This document shows, piece after piece, positions 43,970 to 55,694 of a stretch of DNA of 64,000 nucleotides. Every line of letters begins with the position of its first letter. The first letter of the stretch is position 1. Position numbers and translations under genes: made by a program. The notes beneath the pieces were generated by a model. It was not told the DNA's origin. It worked only from the letters and a program-made list of their open reading frames with translations, and searched no databases. Source of the stretch: Ottelia alismoides (Eukaryota; Streptophyta; Magnoliopsida; Alismatales; Hydrocharitaceae); NCBI GenBank assembly GCA_037367405.1, contig JAZKJV010000151.1, positions 558,001 to 622,000 of the forward strand, written 5' to 3'.

Positions 43970-46212
43970 TGTTGGACTTGCAAGCCCTTAGCATCCCATT
44001 CATGTAATAAAAGTTATAATTTTATCGTATCCATCTGAAATGAATGAATATGAATGCACTTATTAATGCCCCTTTATATAATTAGGGTTATATACCATGG
44101 CCATATTGAATATCTTGCAACTGAGAGGACATAACTAACTTCAAACATGTGATATTCAATACAGATCTCCAGTCTGAGAAAGAGATGGCAATCTTTCTCT
44201 AAATATTGATTTCCAAACGACATTTATATGTAGATCCTCTACATTAGAATAGTGATTCAGAAGTGTTGGAATAATTAAGTCAAAGAGTTGACTTCATGAG
44301 GTAGAGATAAACTAAGATCTTAATCGTAACTGTCATGATCATGCATACATCCTTTGACCATAGACAGATATGCATCTATGTGGTTGATTATGCACATTTG
44401 ATAGACCAATAGGTTGGTGACCAAGCCAAGATCCATATACCGGTACTTAGGTGGGCATATTAAGTCATATGAGATGTATGATCTCTCAAAGGAATCATAC
44501 ATGTTCATACTCGATGAACTGGGAGACAGATCTCGCTCATGAGATATTTCGGGGTCAAAATAACATACATACATGGTCATATTATTTATGAAATAAGACA
44601 TGAATTCGAGATATTAATATATGCTTTTGGAAAGTGTATGATTAATATTGTCGCCCAATTATCAAATAAGAAATCTATTGATACATTCTGAAGAAGACAG
44701 TCAAACTAGGGTTTGAACTTCCGATGTATCAAAGTCTTCAAGTGTAAAGGATTGATGAATATTTGGAATACTCAATGTTACTTTTTTTTGTAATGGGTCA
44801 TCTACCATTACACTTCCATAGCGAAGAAGTGCTGAAACATGATTGATTTTAGTGTCTCCCATGTCCAAATGATGGAAATAGAAATGGTCATGGAAGTGGA
44901 AATATACAAGATCCTTGAGCTCATGTTTTAGCTTCAAAAGGTTTGGAGTATGATTAGAAATGGTCAAGGATGCATGATTCAACTCACCCACACTTTGTCT
45001 AGCTCATGAAGAGTGCGATGCATTTTGTTGAGCTCATTGAGAGTGTAAAGTATTACATCTCAAGCTCAACATTCATAGGTGGCAGATTTATTGAAAATGG
45101 TATAAACCTTGAAATTGGATAGTTATCCACATTTCAAGTCACTATACATGAATTGTATGATCTCCTCGACATTATCTCCAAGTATCTACATTTGTATCTC
45201 ATGAGTCCTGGTTCGATTAGGTCTCATACCTATCGATATCAATATTATAATAAAAATATTAATTATTGCAATATTTTATAAGGACAATTTTTGTATAATA
45301 TTCACAAATATATCTCATTACTTAATGTAAATAGTGATTCACAATAATTAATATTTATATGGATATGATTTAAATAAATATTTATGTAAATATAATTAAC
45401 ATAATATTTCCAAGGCATGAAATTATGTGAATTTGATTCACATTTATTTTGTAGATGTAAATTGGATTTACATTTAATTTTGATCTCATGAATATGATTC
45501 ATAATCTTTGAGGATTAATTACATAATTTCTTCATTTTCGATAATGAGATTATCAATTTAATTAATTAGTAGATAAAAAGGCAAGAAACTTAACTAATTT
45601 TAATTAGGCTAAGTTGTTGTTTATTTATTATTAATTAGTTAATATTAATTGGAGACAAAAAGGAGATAATCCTTATTAAATTAGGACTTGCTCTAAGCCC
45701 TAAATTTGAAATCCAAAGGACTACAACACACATGTTGCACATGTGGTGTAAGTATAAAATGAGGGCAAAGCCCTTTCTTTTGCAACACAATTTTGGAGAG
45801 CAATAGTCCTTAGAAATTTCGCGTCCCTTGGGATATAGAAGAGTCTTGAGAGTATCCATATATAATACTCCTTTTCTTATTGCTTTGGTTGATGTTCGGG
45901 TTCATAGGAAGCAACATGATTCATCTCTACACCCTCGAGAGAGACTTCGGCAGGTTGGTCTTGATTCGGAAGGTTTCCTTTTTTAGAGACTAACACTTCA
46001 AGAGTTAACTCTTATTTGTTCTTTATATTAACTATGAATATCATAAATTATTTCAGAAATTATTTCCTTAGAATTTATAATTTATGAATGCACAAATTAT
46101 TATGTTACATTTTCAGTTCATGCGAAGAACTAACATTATTTTGGCAAAAAGTTTGTTAAATATTCTACATTTTTGTTATGTGTAGAAAATAATTTTTTAT
46201 TTACTTTCTTCA
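43970..46212 (+). repeat. 3' LTR of copia element 1 (2243 bp)
   Basis: Starts TGTTGGACTTG and ends ...TTTCTTCA. It aligns with 10874-13102 along its whole length. It begins 3 bases after the inverted LTR, so the two form a head-to-head pair. It is followed by the LTR of element D; no target duplication can be tested because the 5' end of copia element 1 is deleted. Confidence 0.8.
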
Positions 46213-47363
46213 AGATGGTTGGATTGAATCGAAAGGGGGAGCTTGGGTTCTAATGAGTCGAATCAAAGAGGAAGAATGATCTCAGAGAAGAGGGTTACCT
46301 GGAGCTAAGGAGGTGGTGTTTTCTGGTTGAGGAGATGGGTCTCCCATGGTCTTCACTCCAAGGCTCCAGCAATGAAGGGCTTGAGCTGGGCAACCAAGAT
46401 AAAGCTGCTACGTTGTCGGGGATGAGCACAGTCATAGCTAAATACCACCCTTGTTGTCACTCGGCGAAGGTTGCCTCTACTTTTGTCACCAAAAAGGGAT
46501 TTAAAGCTGAAGGGGGTAAAATGTTTGAAGTGGTAGATGCCATGAAATTCAAGTAGTGGCAGAGGATTTATAGGGATTAATCAGAGCTAGTAACAACCAC
46601 TAGAGTGTGATTTGATGGTCGGGCGAAGTTGGCTGACGTGCGGGCATTACATACATGGAGGCACGATGACTAATAATGGAGAGGAGAGTCTGGAATCTAA
46701 GGTAGAAGGAGATGGGGTCGTGGTTTCAACATGTAACGTTCGACAGAGATGTTAGTTGATCGAGTTCAACTATGGGGAGACATTGATTAGCTGATCGCTG
46801 AGAGAGAGAGAGAGGTGGGGAGCGGACATGCATGTGCATGGCCCATAGGGAGACTGCAGTCCTTGTTGACTATTAACCAAGGAGTAACATGAAAGAAAAC
46901 TAAGAAATAAAATAAAAAGAAATTCCAAAATAAAAAAGATCAACATGAAGTTGTTGGTCTCTATGACATATGCAACTTTCATGAAGGACAAAAAGTAAAT
47001 AAAGTCATATGTACAAAATATATTTTTACATAGGTATTAATTACCAACTAATCTCAATTTTTTATATTTTGTAATTTATTTATTTTTAATTATATTGATA
47101 TATATATATATAATATACAAGATTAATCTAATTTTATGGATTTTGTTAAGTTGTTAAATAATTAAAAGATTATAAATGAAAAAGAATGAGGTTCAAAAAA
47201 TTAGTTCTTGTACAATAATAAGATCAATGTACGGGAAAATAACCCTTAATTCTTAGACATTTAATGAATTTTAATTAAGACAAATTAAGGATTTTTATTA
47301 GTGATTTGTTGAGGGGATTTTGCTAAGGGCTTCATACAGAGTATATGTATCATGGACTCATCA
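46213..47363 (-). repeat. Partial 3' LTR of element D
   Basis: Starts (- strand) TGATGAGTCC at 47363 beside the polypurine tract. It carries a decayed family palindrome near 46943-46983, CCTATAAATC (TATA box) at 46574-46565 and a splice-donor-like CTCCAG|GTAACC at 46298. The rest was lost at the copia junction at 46212/46213. Confidence 0.75.
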
Positions 47364-47400
47364 CACCCCTACACTTAAATCTTTGCTTGTACCAAAGCAA
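47364..47400 (-). promoter_or_regulatory. Polypurine tract and upstream hairpin of element D
   Basis: TAAGTGTAGGGGTG abuts the LTR. Upstream is TTGCTT-TGGTAC-AAGCAA (47400-47383), the family's pre-tract hairpin with another compensated stem. Confidence 0.8.
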
Positions 47401-49079
47401 TTTTTAATGAATTAAAAGGCTTAATCCCCCAACAGTGCATGTGCAAATACAATACTTGAAGACATTCCATAAGTTTTAGGTGACTCCTTAAATATACGTC
47501 TAATAAGTCTCATCCAAAAGGAACTCCATAATTCTGACTATCATACTCTTGATATATATATATATAGATGTATATATGTATATATATATGTATATATGTG
47601 TATATATATATATGTATATATATATGTATATATCTATGTATATATATATATGTATATATACATACACATATGTATGTTTGTATAACATGTTGGACTTTAC
47701 TGTATTGATTTCATTCTCCTTCGTAGAGTCTTTGCTTCATCCGAAGATCTAGTCTAAAAGGCTCTCCTAAAGTCCCAATCCTCGACTCTAGTCCAGTGAT
47801 TGAGTTTCTCATTAATTCACATTCTCGTTAGTTTTCAGAACTGAAAGTGTGATGGTGATCATGCTAAGTATGTAGGAAGTGGGATTGTGTCTTTTCTTTT
47901 ATCCTCTCATTGGAACAAGGATCTTACGGGTGCCTTATTACACACATGTATTTTTGGTTGTGAAATATCATGTCCGTCAAGAGATTTCAGAGTTGTCGGC
48001 ACTTCTTTTCCTAGAAATTCACTGGGATTTGTATCTTTTGAGTATCTATTATATCTTCGACACCCATACTTGTATCACTATACGATACAAAGTCCTTTTA
48101 GGTGCTCACGCAACTCCTATGGTCTAACAGTTTTGGTTCAAGTAGACACTTTGAAAAGGTTGGTTCGCTCGCCACTTATTTAGCTATTTTGTAGAAGTTT
48201 TCTTGGAAACTTTGAGCTCTTTCTTTGATTTTTGAAATGATAATGGTTTGGCTATCTCTATTGCTTTTACTAAGTTGATGCATGGTGATCCACAGTTTTG
48301 AGGTTTTTAATACACACCGGCACCTGGGACAAGTCAAGATTAGTATATGGACTTTGTCCCCATTTGGCTAATGCGTTGATACTCAAGTTTCATGAAGTCA
48401 CCCTCAATTAAGTCCCATCTTCAAGAACCAGATCTGAACTAAGGTCTCTCATCCTAGTTCCTCATGCAAAATATTGGCTCATCACAAACATTATGTCATC
48501 ATGCAAGTGTTGTGCTGGTCATATTCCTTTGAGCTTTTGAGATTCTAACATATATCTTCTAACTAGGGAAGTTTAGTGATTAAGTCTCAAGGCACTAATA
48601 GACAAGAGTGATGCGACTCAGACTCAAGTGTCACTCGAAATCAAGTAGTCAGGAATACACAAGTCTTGTAAGGAGTGAAGGTATTAGGGATAAAACCTTA
48701 AGTTAGTTTTTTTGAAAGAGTGAAAAAGTGACTAGAATGAATTCATATTGATAGTTGCATCTACTTTTAGCTTGTATGGGTGTAAGTACATATCAAAATG
48801 ACTACCCGTGTTACTTTAGGATGGTGCCTTACGTATTATCCTTTAACTACCCAATCTCCTAAGGGAGGTCATAGTTCCCTCACTGAAAAATAGCTAGTCG
48901 TTTTTACATTCAGTAGTCAAAATTGATACTTAAAAATTTTAATTTATTTTTCAAAAAGTTTTTATACCATTTAATTTTGTTAAAAATGTTTAAAGAAAGG
49001 TATTATATACAAAACTCTACCTATACCCAATTTTTGGTTTGAAAATATTTAAAGTACAAGCTATGAGTAAAGTATATAG
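47401..49079 (-). other. 3' non-coding block of element D with antisense frames and a TA repeat
   Basis: No sense gene. A TA/TATG microsatellite lies at 47551-47690. Antisense (+) frames at 47879-48127 and 47887-48183 share HWNKDL, IYYIFDTHTC and LGAHATP with element C's antisense frames. The remainder is AT-rich. Confidence 0.6.
47551..47690. repeat. TA/TATG microsatellite
   Basis: About 140 bases of TATATA interspersed with TG. The apparent Tyr/Ile ORFs on both strands are products of this repeat. Confidence 0.95.
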
Positions 49080-49345
49080 AATACACACACACACACACAC
49101 ACCCATATATACTTATCTTGTGCTATGTCCCCATGGCATAAGGTGGAATGAAGACATAGCTCGTTCCAAGCATAGATGAGTGGTAAGAATAGGAAGTCGA
49201 CTCACCCCCAATACTTAGGCTTTTGAGGGCCCAAGCATAGTAGAAGAGAAAGAAATGAGGCGATCGAGGGTGAGAGGGAAGGGTAGAAGTTATATACACA
49301 ATGATACCGGTCCCCATATACTAGGCTCAAGTCAGCCTAAGTATG
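49080..49345 (-). repeat. Polypurine-tract-like hairpin array of element D
   Basis: Units at 49311-49345 (CCATATACTAGGCT / AGCCTAAGTATGG) and 49204-49240, plus the large unit at 49108-49180 with arms GAGCTATGTC and GACATAGC (- strand). An AC microsatellite lies at 49086-49102. Confidence 0.7.
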
Positions 49346-49450
49346 GTAGAGTAATCACATGTGGGAGACCGAATGTAGATATGATGGATATACAAGTGAT
49401 TGGTTGAATCTTCTAACTGCATGAGAGAGGATGCCAACTTCACTAAGGCT

Positions 49451-49770
49451 TCACGCGGTGTAGTTTGATTTTTCATATAACTCTATGGTCCTTGTGAATG
49501 GTATCTGCTCGAGTTGGACCAACTGCTCATTTGATTCTATGAAGTGTCTCAACAACTGTCGATTAACTAGGGAAGTGTGTGCATTGTCTGCTATCTCATC
49601 AATTTCAACGCCATTATTATTGTATACTTCCCTAACAATGAATGGTCCTATTAATTTTGACTTTAGTTTCCCTTGAAAAACCTTCAACCTTGCATTGTAC
49701 AACCATACTTTCTGTGCTAGGATAAAGTTCTTGGTTCTGATATGTTTTCATGCCATTTATTCACTATGTC
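49451..49770 (-). pseudogene. Integrase C-terminal tail (D)
   Basis: On the - strand HIRTKNFILAQKVWLYNARLKVFQGKLKSKLIGPFIVREV is the end of a gypsy integrase with its GPF module, followed by a family-typical but diverged end (VNRQLLRHFIE). The Met at 49702 is internal; the frame is open upstream to about 49770. The catalytic core, RT, protease and gag are missing; only about 80 bases separate this tail from the primer site. Confidence 0.8.
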
Positions 49771-49848
49771 TTAGTAGAATATGCTATTTTCATAGGCATG
49801 ATTTCTAATTTCTATGTGCTTATTCAAATCCAAATCGCTGCTCTTTAT

Positions 49849-49866
49849 TCCTTGGTGACAATTCCA
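49849..49866 (-). promoter_or_regulatory. Degenerate primer-binding site of element D
   Basis: TGGAATTGTCACCAAGGA (- strand) matches 10 of 18 bases of the tRNA-Asp site. It is accepted mainly because it lies 2 bases from the LTR edge, as in C. Confidence 0.45.
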
Positions 49867-49868
49867 TT

Positions 49869-52248
49869 TGATTGATGAGTTGCTAATTACGTGATATAAT
49901 ATGTACTCGTTGTAATACCGGTACTTAGCAAATCGTGTAGAACCGAGAAAAGATCTCTGTGAGGAGTGTCTCGGCTTAACTTTATATCCCGGACAAGTCC
50001 GGGGTCGAACACATGGAGGCAAAGGAAGAACTTTGAGTTAATTTAAAAATCATAGGTCTAGGTTCCCAAATGTGAATTATATATATTATGCAAAAATAAA
50101 TACGAATGCAAAATGCGGGTGAACTAAGTTAATAAGAAAACACACAATTTATCCAAATTTATTTTAATGTTAAATTAATCCAATTTAGCGAAATTATTTT
50201 TCCTACAAACCTAATCCAGTGATTAATGCAAAATACATTGTTTTGGAATTTTATGGGTTAAAATGCAACAATGAAAAAAATGCTTTTTTTGGGAGTTTTA
50301 CGCAATTTTTCACACAAACAGAATGCAACAATTATGAAAAATTATTATAAGTTAAATATGATGCAATGAGACTACAATATTTTTTGGGGATTTTCTGATA
50401 ATATGTGAATTTTTAATAATTTTGTAATAAATCTAGAGGGACAATGACTATTTAATTCCTATTAAATTAACCATATCAATTCATCCAGAGATAGAATTAT
50501 CTCAAGAAGATATTTATATATGCAATCCGAGAGACTTGTAATTTTGCAAAAATAATATGTACGGATTTAATAAAAATAAATTATGAAAATCACTCTATAA
50601 CTTATTTATAAAATATAACTCCAATAAAGATGAAGTTTGGAAACTAATTGAAGAATATTTTAAAGCATCATTTCTGATTTTTGTGGAATTTTTGGAGCAA
50701 CTGTGAGTGAAATATGAATTTAATACCATAAATTCTGTTAAACATGTAATTTTCCACTTAATCAATTTTAATTAATTAACAAGAGCATACAAAAATACAA
50801 ATAAATATCCTGATGATAGAAAATTAGTTTCTCAACATTGTAACATTTTTCATATAAATGAATAATACGAATTTGATGTCCAAATTAATACATGAACAGA
50901 GGGGTATTAGTGTAATATGACACTTTTGGAAATATAAATATTAATTGGGTAGAATTTGCAAATTTCACAGTAAAACAATGAGAATGAGTGAACCTTCTTC
51001 TTCCTCCTTTGTAATTAGGTCCCGATGGATGGGAGGGGCGACGGGCGGCGCATAGTTGCCTTGGCGAGGAGGCGGTGTGCTGCTGCTTTGGCGGAGTGGT
51101 GGAGGTCGCACATGGTAGTGGTGGACGTTCATTCACGACGGTGGGAGGAAGAAGGCGGTCAGTGCGCGGGGGCACGAGTGGAGGCTGGCGGCGGGCTACG
51201 CATGAACGCGTGGAGTGCCACACGTGGACGCGCGGAGTGCCAGACGTGGACGCGCGGAGTGCCACACGTGGACGCACGGAGTGCCACGCAATGGTGGATG
51301 GGAAGGAGCGGACCGGACCGACAGTGGCGACTAAAGGAGCATCGCCGCTGGTAGCAGTGGTCGGAGGTGGCGCGGTGGCCGACGATTGGGGGCTAGCTGC
51401 TTGGGCCGAGTTGCTTTTTTATTTTTTATTTTCTGATTTTTTGTTTTGGTAATTTTTTTGTGATTCTATATTTTTTAATTTGTTTTTTAATTTTTTTGGT
51501 TTTCTTAATTAGGGAATAAAAAATGCAAATATAAAATGGTGTGATGATGGTGGGAATATGATGAAGATGGTATGGTGGAGGTGATTACGTGTTGGTGAAA
51601 CAAAAAGGAAATAAAATGTGAATAAAATAAAATAAGAAGAGAAATGAGAGATACTTACAATAGGTTCGTCGAATTTGCGGAGTAACTACGCTGGACTCAT
51701 GTCATGGCCTCGATCCGATTGCCAAATAAAAATCAAAGAAGCTATGTGAGCTCGATAGGAAACTTGTGACACAGGAACAATGGTTGCCGCGGATCTCACA
51801 TGAAGGAGGTCGCTGCTTGAGGAAGATGCTTAACCACTGTCATCGATAAAAAGTAAACAAAAAGTGAAGAAAGAATGAATATTTACATTATACACAATGT
51901 ACATCGAGGTCCCAAAACTCATATTTTGCAAACGAACTTAGATTTTAATGAAAACTTTCATTGCATAGGTAATTTTCTAACTTAAACATTAAAGTGAGTT
52001 TAATGAATTCGGAGTTCAATACGGAGCGGGAATTTGGCCAGGAAGTTGGACTTTATGATTTTTCTCTTTGGGATCTAGGAGTATTCATTTGAGGTGAAAT
52101 TTGTTTTGTATTTTTGTATTTTTAAATAGATTTTTATAAACAAGTTGGATAAATAATTATCCCATTCTGATTTCCCATTCTGATTTATGAACAAATTTTG
52201 CAGGCAAGTGGAATGGTTTTCCAATGGCCATTCTAAATGGGGAGGCAC
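49869..52248 (-). repeat. Partial 5' LTR of element D, cut by element E
   Basis: Ends (- strand) ...AACTCATCAATCA at 49869. It has the U5 motif CAAGTCCGGGGTCGAACACA seen in B and C as CAAGCCCAAGGTCGAAC, a GC-rich island at 51000-51410 and a splice-donor-like TTGTAAGTAT at 51658. The U3 motif near 51910-51960 resembles B (CCAAAA-TC-TTTTGCA). At 52249 element E begins. Open frames at 51025-51452 lie in the GC-rich island and are not conserved. Confidence 0.7.
51211..51290. repeat. 22-bp tandem repeat, about 3.6 copies
   Basis: Units start at 51211, 51233, 51255 and 51277 (partial). The consensus is CGGAGTGCCACACGTGGACG plus two bases. It contains CACGTG-like cores. Confidence 0.95.
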
Positions 52249-55200
52249 TGATAAATCTGCGATTCGTCATCTTTATTCATTTATTTTAGCTTAAAATCCT
52301 TTTATAAAAACTTGTACATAATACTAACTTGCATATGTGTGTAAATATTGTATATTTGCATATTAGTTTAACATAAAATAAATAAATAAATAAATAAAGG
52401 AAAAATAAAGAAAAGAAGACTGTATATATGTAATAGATACAGGCTGACCCGAACCCCGAGAGAAGGTCAAGACTTGACCTGATCTACCTGGAATAAAGTA
52501 GGGGGAGATAGGTCCTCAATCATAAAGCCCAAAACAATTGTATGCTGTGTATATTTGTATATTTAATTGTTTTATTTGTACATTAATTGACCTCAAACAA
52601 AATAATTTCCAAAACAAAAGTTGTAAATAAAAATATCTTCTAATTAATAAAAATAATTGCACAATTAAATCATGTACAGAATAAAAGCAACCACACTTGA
52701 AAAAAACCACTAAGCACTAATTGAAAGACCAATTCTAGATCCATATGAACTCAAATTGAACCAAGCTCACTTCCATTGTACTCTAAATTAAGTTATATTT
52801 AAAATTGCCATGTTTTCGTAATTTTTAGAGTTACGAGTAAAAAGTCAGTTTTCTGGGGTGGTTGTGCAATTTTCCCATGTTTTTTGTACATATTGTATTT
52901 GTATATATATGTAAATATTTTTACTAATTATTAAAATAAAAAAAATTATATCTATATATATAAAGAACTAATTTGCTTATTTACCCTTGTAGATAATGTC
53001 ATATATGTATATAGCGTATGTAAATATTCAATTTTCTTAACTAACTACCACAAGAAAATAAAAAATAACTTTTAATTTTCCAATAAATGAAGTGGTGAAA
53101 ATTCAAAAAAATTAGTTAATTTTTGTAAATATTTTTTGACACTTATCTTGTTATCTCTATCTCATTCCAGTTTTCATCTCTCTTATCTCTTCAACCAAAA
53201 ATTCAAATTTCATTCTCTATCTTTTCTATTTATATGGCTCTGTCTCCATCATTTCAACTTGATCAATCTTTGGTGAGAGGAGCCCGATCACCGAGAGTCT
53301 TCTTGTCATAGAAGGGTACCTAGCCTCCGAGCCGTCTAGTGACAGCACATTTGCCCTTCGTCGAGGTGATCAAGGTCTTTTCAGCTCCTAAGGTGAGATC
53401 CATCATTTTCTTCTTATTATTATTCTATATTAATCTTAGCTTATCTTTTTGCATCTTTATTTCACCATCACTTTTTATTTAGAATTAAAATCCATAAATA
53501 TTTGATCGCCACCAACTCGATTTTTCATCCCGTTCTCTCGATCTCTTCGCGTTCGTTTCTACCTCGCACGATCTCTCAACTCCAGCTGTGTACGGTTGCT
53601 GGAGATTCGGATCCATCCCTCATTTCTCGCCGGATCCTCGCTCACGCATTCCATTTTGATCTTTGGGATTGAGTCATCATGCTCACATCCTAATTTGTCT
53701 ATAGATAAAATGAATAAAAAATTTTGTTTTTCTTTTCTCTCTAATCTTTGTTTTGTAGGAAAATTTTTAAAAATAAAAAAAAATTATTGAAAAATTAAAA
53801 AATTTATTATTGTGTCTCAGTACAGTTCCTTTTTTTGAAATATATATAAACATTTATTGATTTCTTTTTACAGTAAAAAAAATAAAAAAATGAAACAAAA
53901 AAAATAAAAAATAAAGCAGCAGGTCTGCCGCAGTTCCAGCTGCGCTCCCGCCTAGCCGTGACACTCGACGCCGCCGTTCTTCACCTGACTGCGTCAGCAC
54001 CGCCGCAGCGTGCGGTGCCGCGCCCCCTGCCAGGCCTTGCGTGGCGTTCTCCACCCGACCGTCCTGTGCTGCCCTCGCGACCACTACCACCGCAGGGGAG
54101 GGGGGGCCATCAGCCCGCCGAGAGCCTCCCGCCGCGCTCCTCCATATCCGCGCCACTTCCCACAGCCGCATCTTCCACCTTCTTAGCCACGTCGACCCAG
54201 CCCGCCATCACTGCCCACCCAGGCGCTCCGCCACTGCCGCGATCTTTCTCTGCATCAATCGCGCCCTCCTCCCGCGCCTCCACGTGCGGGCCTCTCCTCC
54301 GACAGCTCGCGGCAACTCTGCACCACCAGCAACGTGCCGTGCTCCTTCACCCCTTGATCCTCCAAACTGCGTGGGCAGAGGCCCTCCCCCTTTTGCCATT
54401 GCAACTAAGCCAGAACCCTAGAGGGGGGTTAAAATGTTGAAAATTTACAAATTCACCCTTGGACATTTCCAAAATTACAAGAAGATCCCTACCACTTCCT
54501 CAAGCATGTGTTGTGTGCGTTATTATTGGGTAAAATTGCTAAATCTTCCCTCTAATTATTTCTACTTATCATTTTATGCAAAATCATTGACTATTTGCAT
54601 TTCAGTCCCTATTTGTCCAAACTAATTATTGGTTCTTCTTTTCATTAAAATAAATGTTTTTAATGCTCTAAAAATTCTGTAAAAATTTGTGAATATTCCT
54701 GCTGTATTCTTCTTTAATGTTTATAAATTTCGTCATATTTTGTCTTTATTTATTATTATCTAAAAATTAAAAACAATGTCTTTTTCTCTTCTTGAAATTC
54801 TAGAATTCATAAAAATTCAAATATTGATCTAAAATTTCCAAAAAATTAGATTAACTTTATTTCATTGTATTTTAATTTATTAGCAAATTTCGTGCATTAA
54901 ATCTTTTTAAAACTTGAAAATTTTGAAAAATACTAAAAATAATATAAAAATCATAAAAAATTCTATAAAAATCCAAAAATCGTGATTTAAGTCTCTCTCG
55001 GTAGATAATTGTCCCTACTTTATCATAAAAATAATTACCAGGAGTTTTGGTACTTAAATCATTTTTAAGTTGAAAATTACTCCAAGCTATGCATTGTTCC
55101 TCATTTTTTTCTACTGTTTGATTTTTAAAAAAAATATAAAAAAATCTGAAAATTCTATAAAAATTCCCAAAAACATTTCAAAATCTTTAAAACAAAAATA

Positions 55201-55673
55201 TCTTCTTTTCATTTTTCTAAGCAATTGTGATATAATTGAAAAGTACAAAAAGAGTTTGTGTGCGTAGTTCTTATCTTGTGCATATTGCTCCTTATTTTTT
55301 TAAATAAAAAAATTGCAAAACAAAAATCACTAAAAAATTGAAATCCGAAAAAAAAGATATAAAAAATTAAAAAAATAAAAAGATTAAAATTCCACAAAAA
55401 CCAAGGATTGTTTGCCTTTGAGATTCCTGTTTGTTCTTTTAATTGATTTTTTGATTAATCGAATATCCCTCGGGAATTGTAGCCTCTATGAGTTCTATCC
55501 TATCTGCTATACAGGTAAATAAGTAGCAAAAACTTTTCTCTTGCTTCATTATTCTCTTTTAGTTAATTTTCAAGTGGGAGAAGAAAATAATTTTGTTTGT
55601 TTGTCATAGGATTTTTGGGGATAACAACGACACTTCACTATTAATCTTCGATCCTCGAGATTCTATGCCAACA
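52249..55673 (+). repeat. 5' LTR of element E (3425 bp)
   Basis: Starts TGATAAATCTGCG (palindromic with GATTCGTCA) and ends ...TATGCCAACA. TATTTATATGG at 53227-53237 is a weak TATA box. A candidate intron is at 53393-53758 and a GC-rich island at 53940-54420. After 54430 it is AT-rich with the U5 end. The long open frames in the island (53958-54440 and 54041-54421) differ in which frame stays open in the 3' LTR, so I do not call them genes. Confidence 0.92.
53393..53758 (+). other. Candidate leader intron in the E 5' LTR
   Basis: Donor CTAAG|GTGAGA at 53392/53393; acceptor CTCTCTAATCTTTGTTTTGTAG|GAA ending at 53758, with a CTAAT branch-like motif and a clear pyrimidine-rich tract. 366 nt. 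The 3' LTR keeps both sites, with the acceptor as TTTTGCAG. Confidence 0.55.
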
Positions 55674-55676
55674 AAA

Positions 55677-55694
55677 TGGCACCCTTGCCAGGGA
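55677..55694 (+). promoter_or_regulatory. Primer-binding site of element E (tRNA-Asp type)
   Basis: TGGCACCCTTGCCAGGGA, 15 of 18 matches to the tRNA-Asp complement, 3 bases after the LTR end. Confidence 0.9.

Larger units (their letters stand above)
10874..46212 (+). mobile_element. Ty1/copia element 1, old, split by four later insertions
   Basis: The element is recognised by two LTRs in the same orientation (10874-13102 and 43970-46212), a relic tRNA-iMet-type primer site, and a pol order protease, integrase, RT, RNase H (27640-31140, then 40057-40140) typical of copia. It is interrupted by gypsy elements B and C, each with clean 5-bp target duplications, then by a gypsy LTR fragment and an inverted copia LTR. 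The two LTRs have many substitutions and indels, so it is among the oldest insertions here. All coding parts are broken. Confidence 0.8.
46213..52248 (-). mobile_element. Element D: deletion derivative of an Athila/Tat-like element
   Basis: On the - strand: partial 5' LTR (52248-49869, its start cut off by element E), a degenerate primer site (49866-49849), the integrase tail (49770-49451) almost at once, the hairpin array, a 3' block, hairpin plus polypurine tract, and a partial 3' LTR (47363-46213, cut by the copia element). The interior is only 2.5 kb. The two LTR pieces resemble each other less than other pairs do, so D may be a recombinant of two elements. Confidence 0.65.

Noticed and set aside
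47500..47752. Tyr/Ile-rich ORFs on both strands
   Set aside because: Produced by a TA/TATG microsatellite.
53958..54440. 160-codon Pro/Ala/Arg-rich ORF in the E LTR
   Set aside because: GC-rich island with few stop codons in any frame. In the 3' LTR copy a different frame stays open, so no single protein is conserved.
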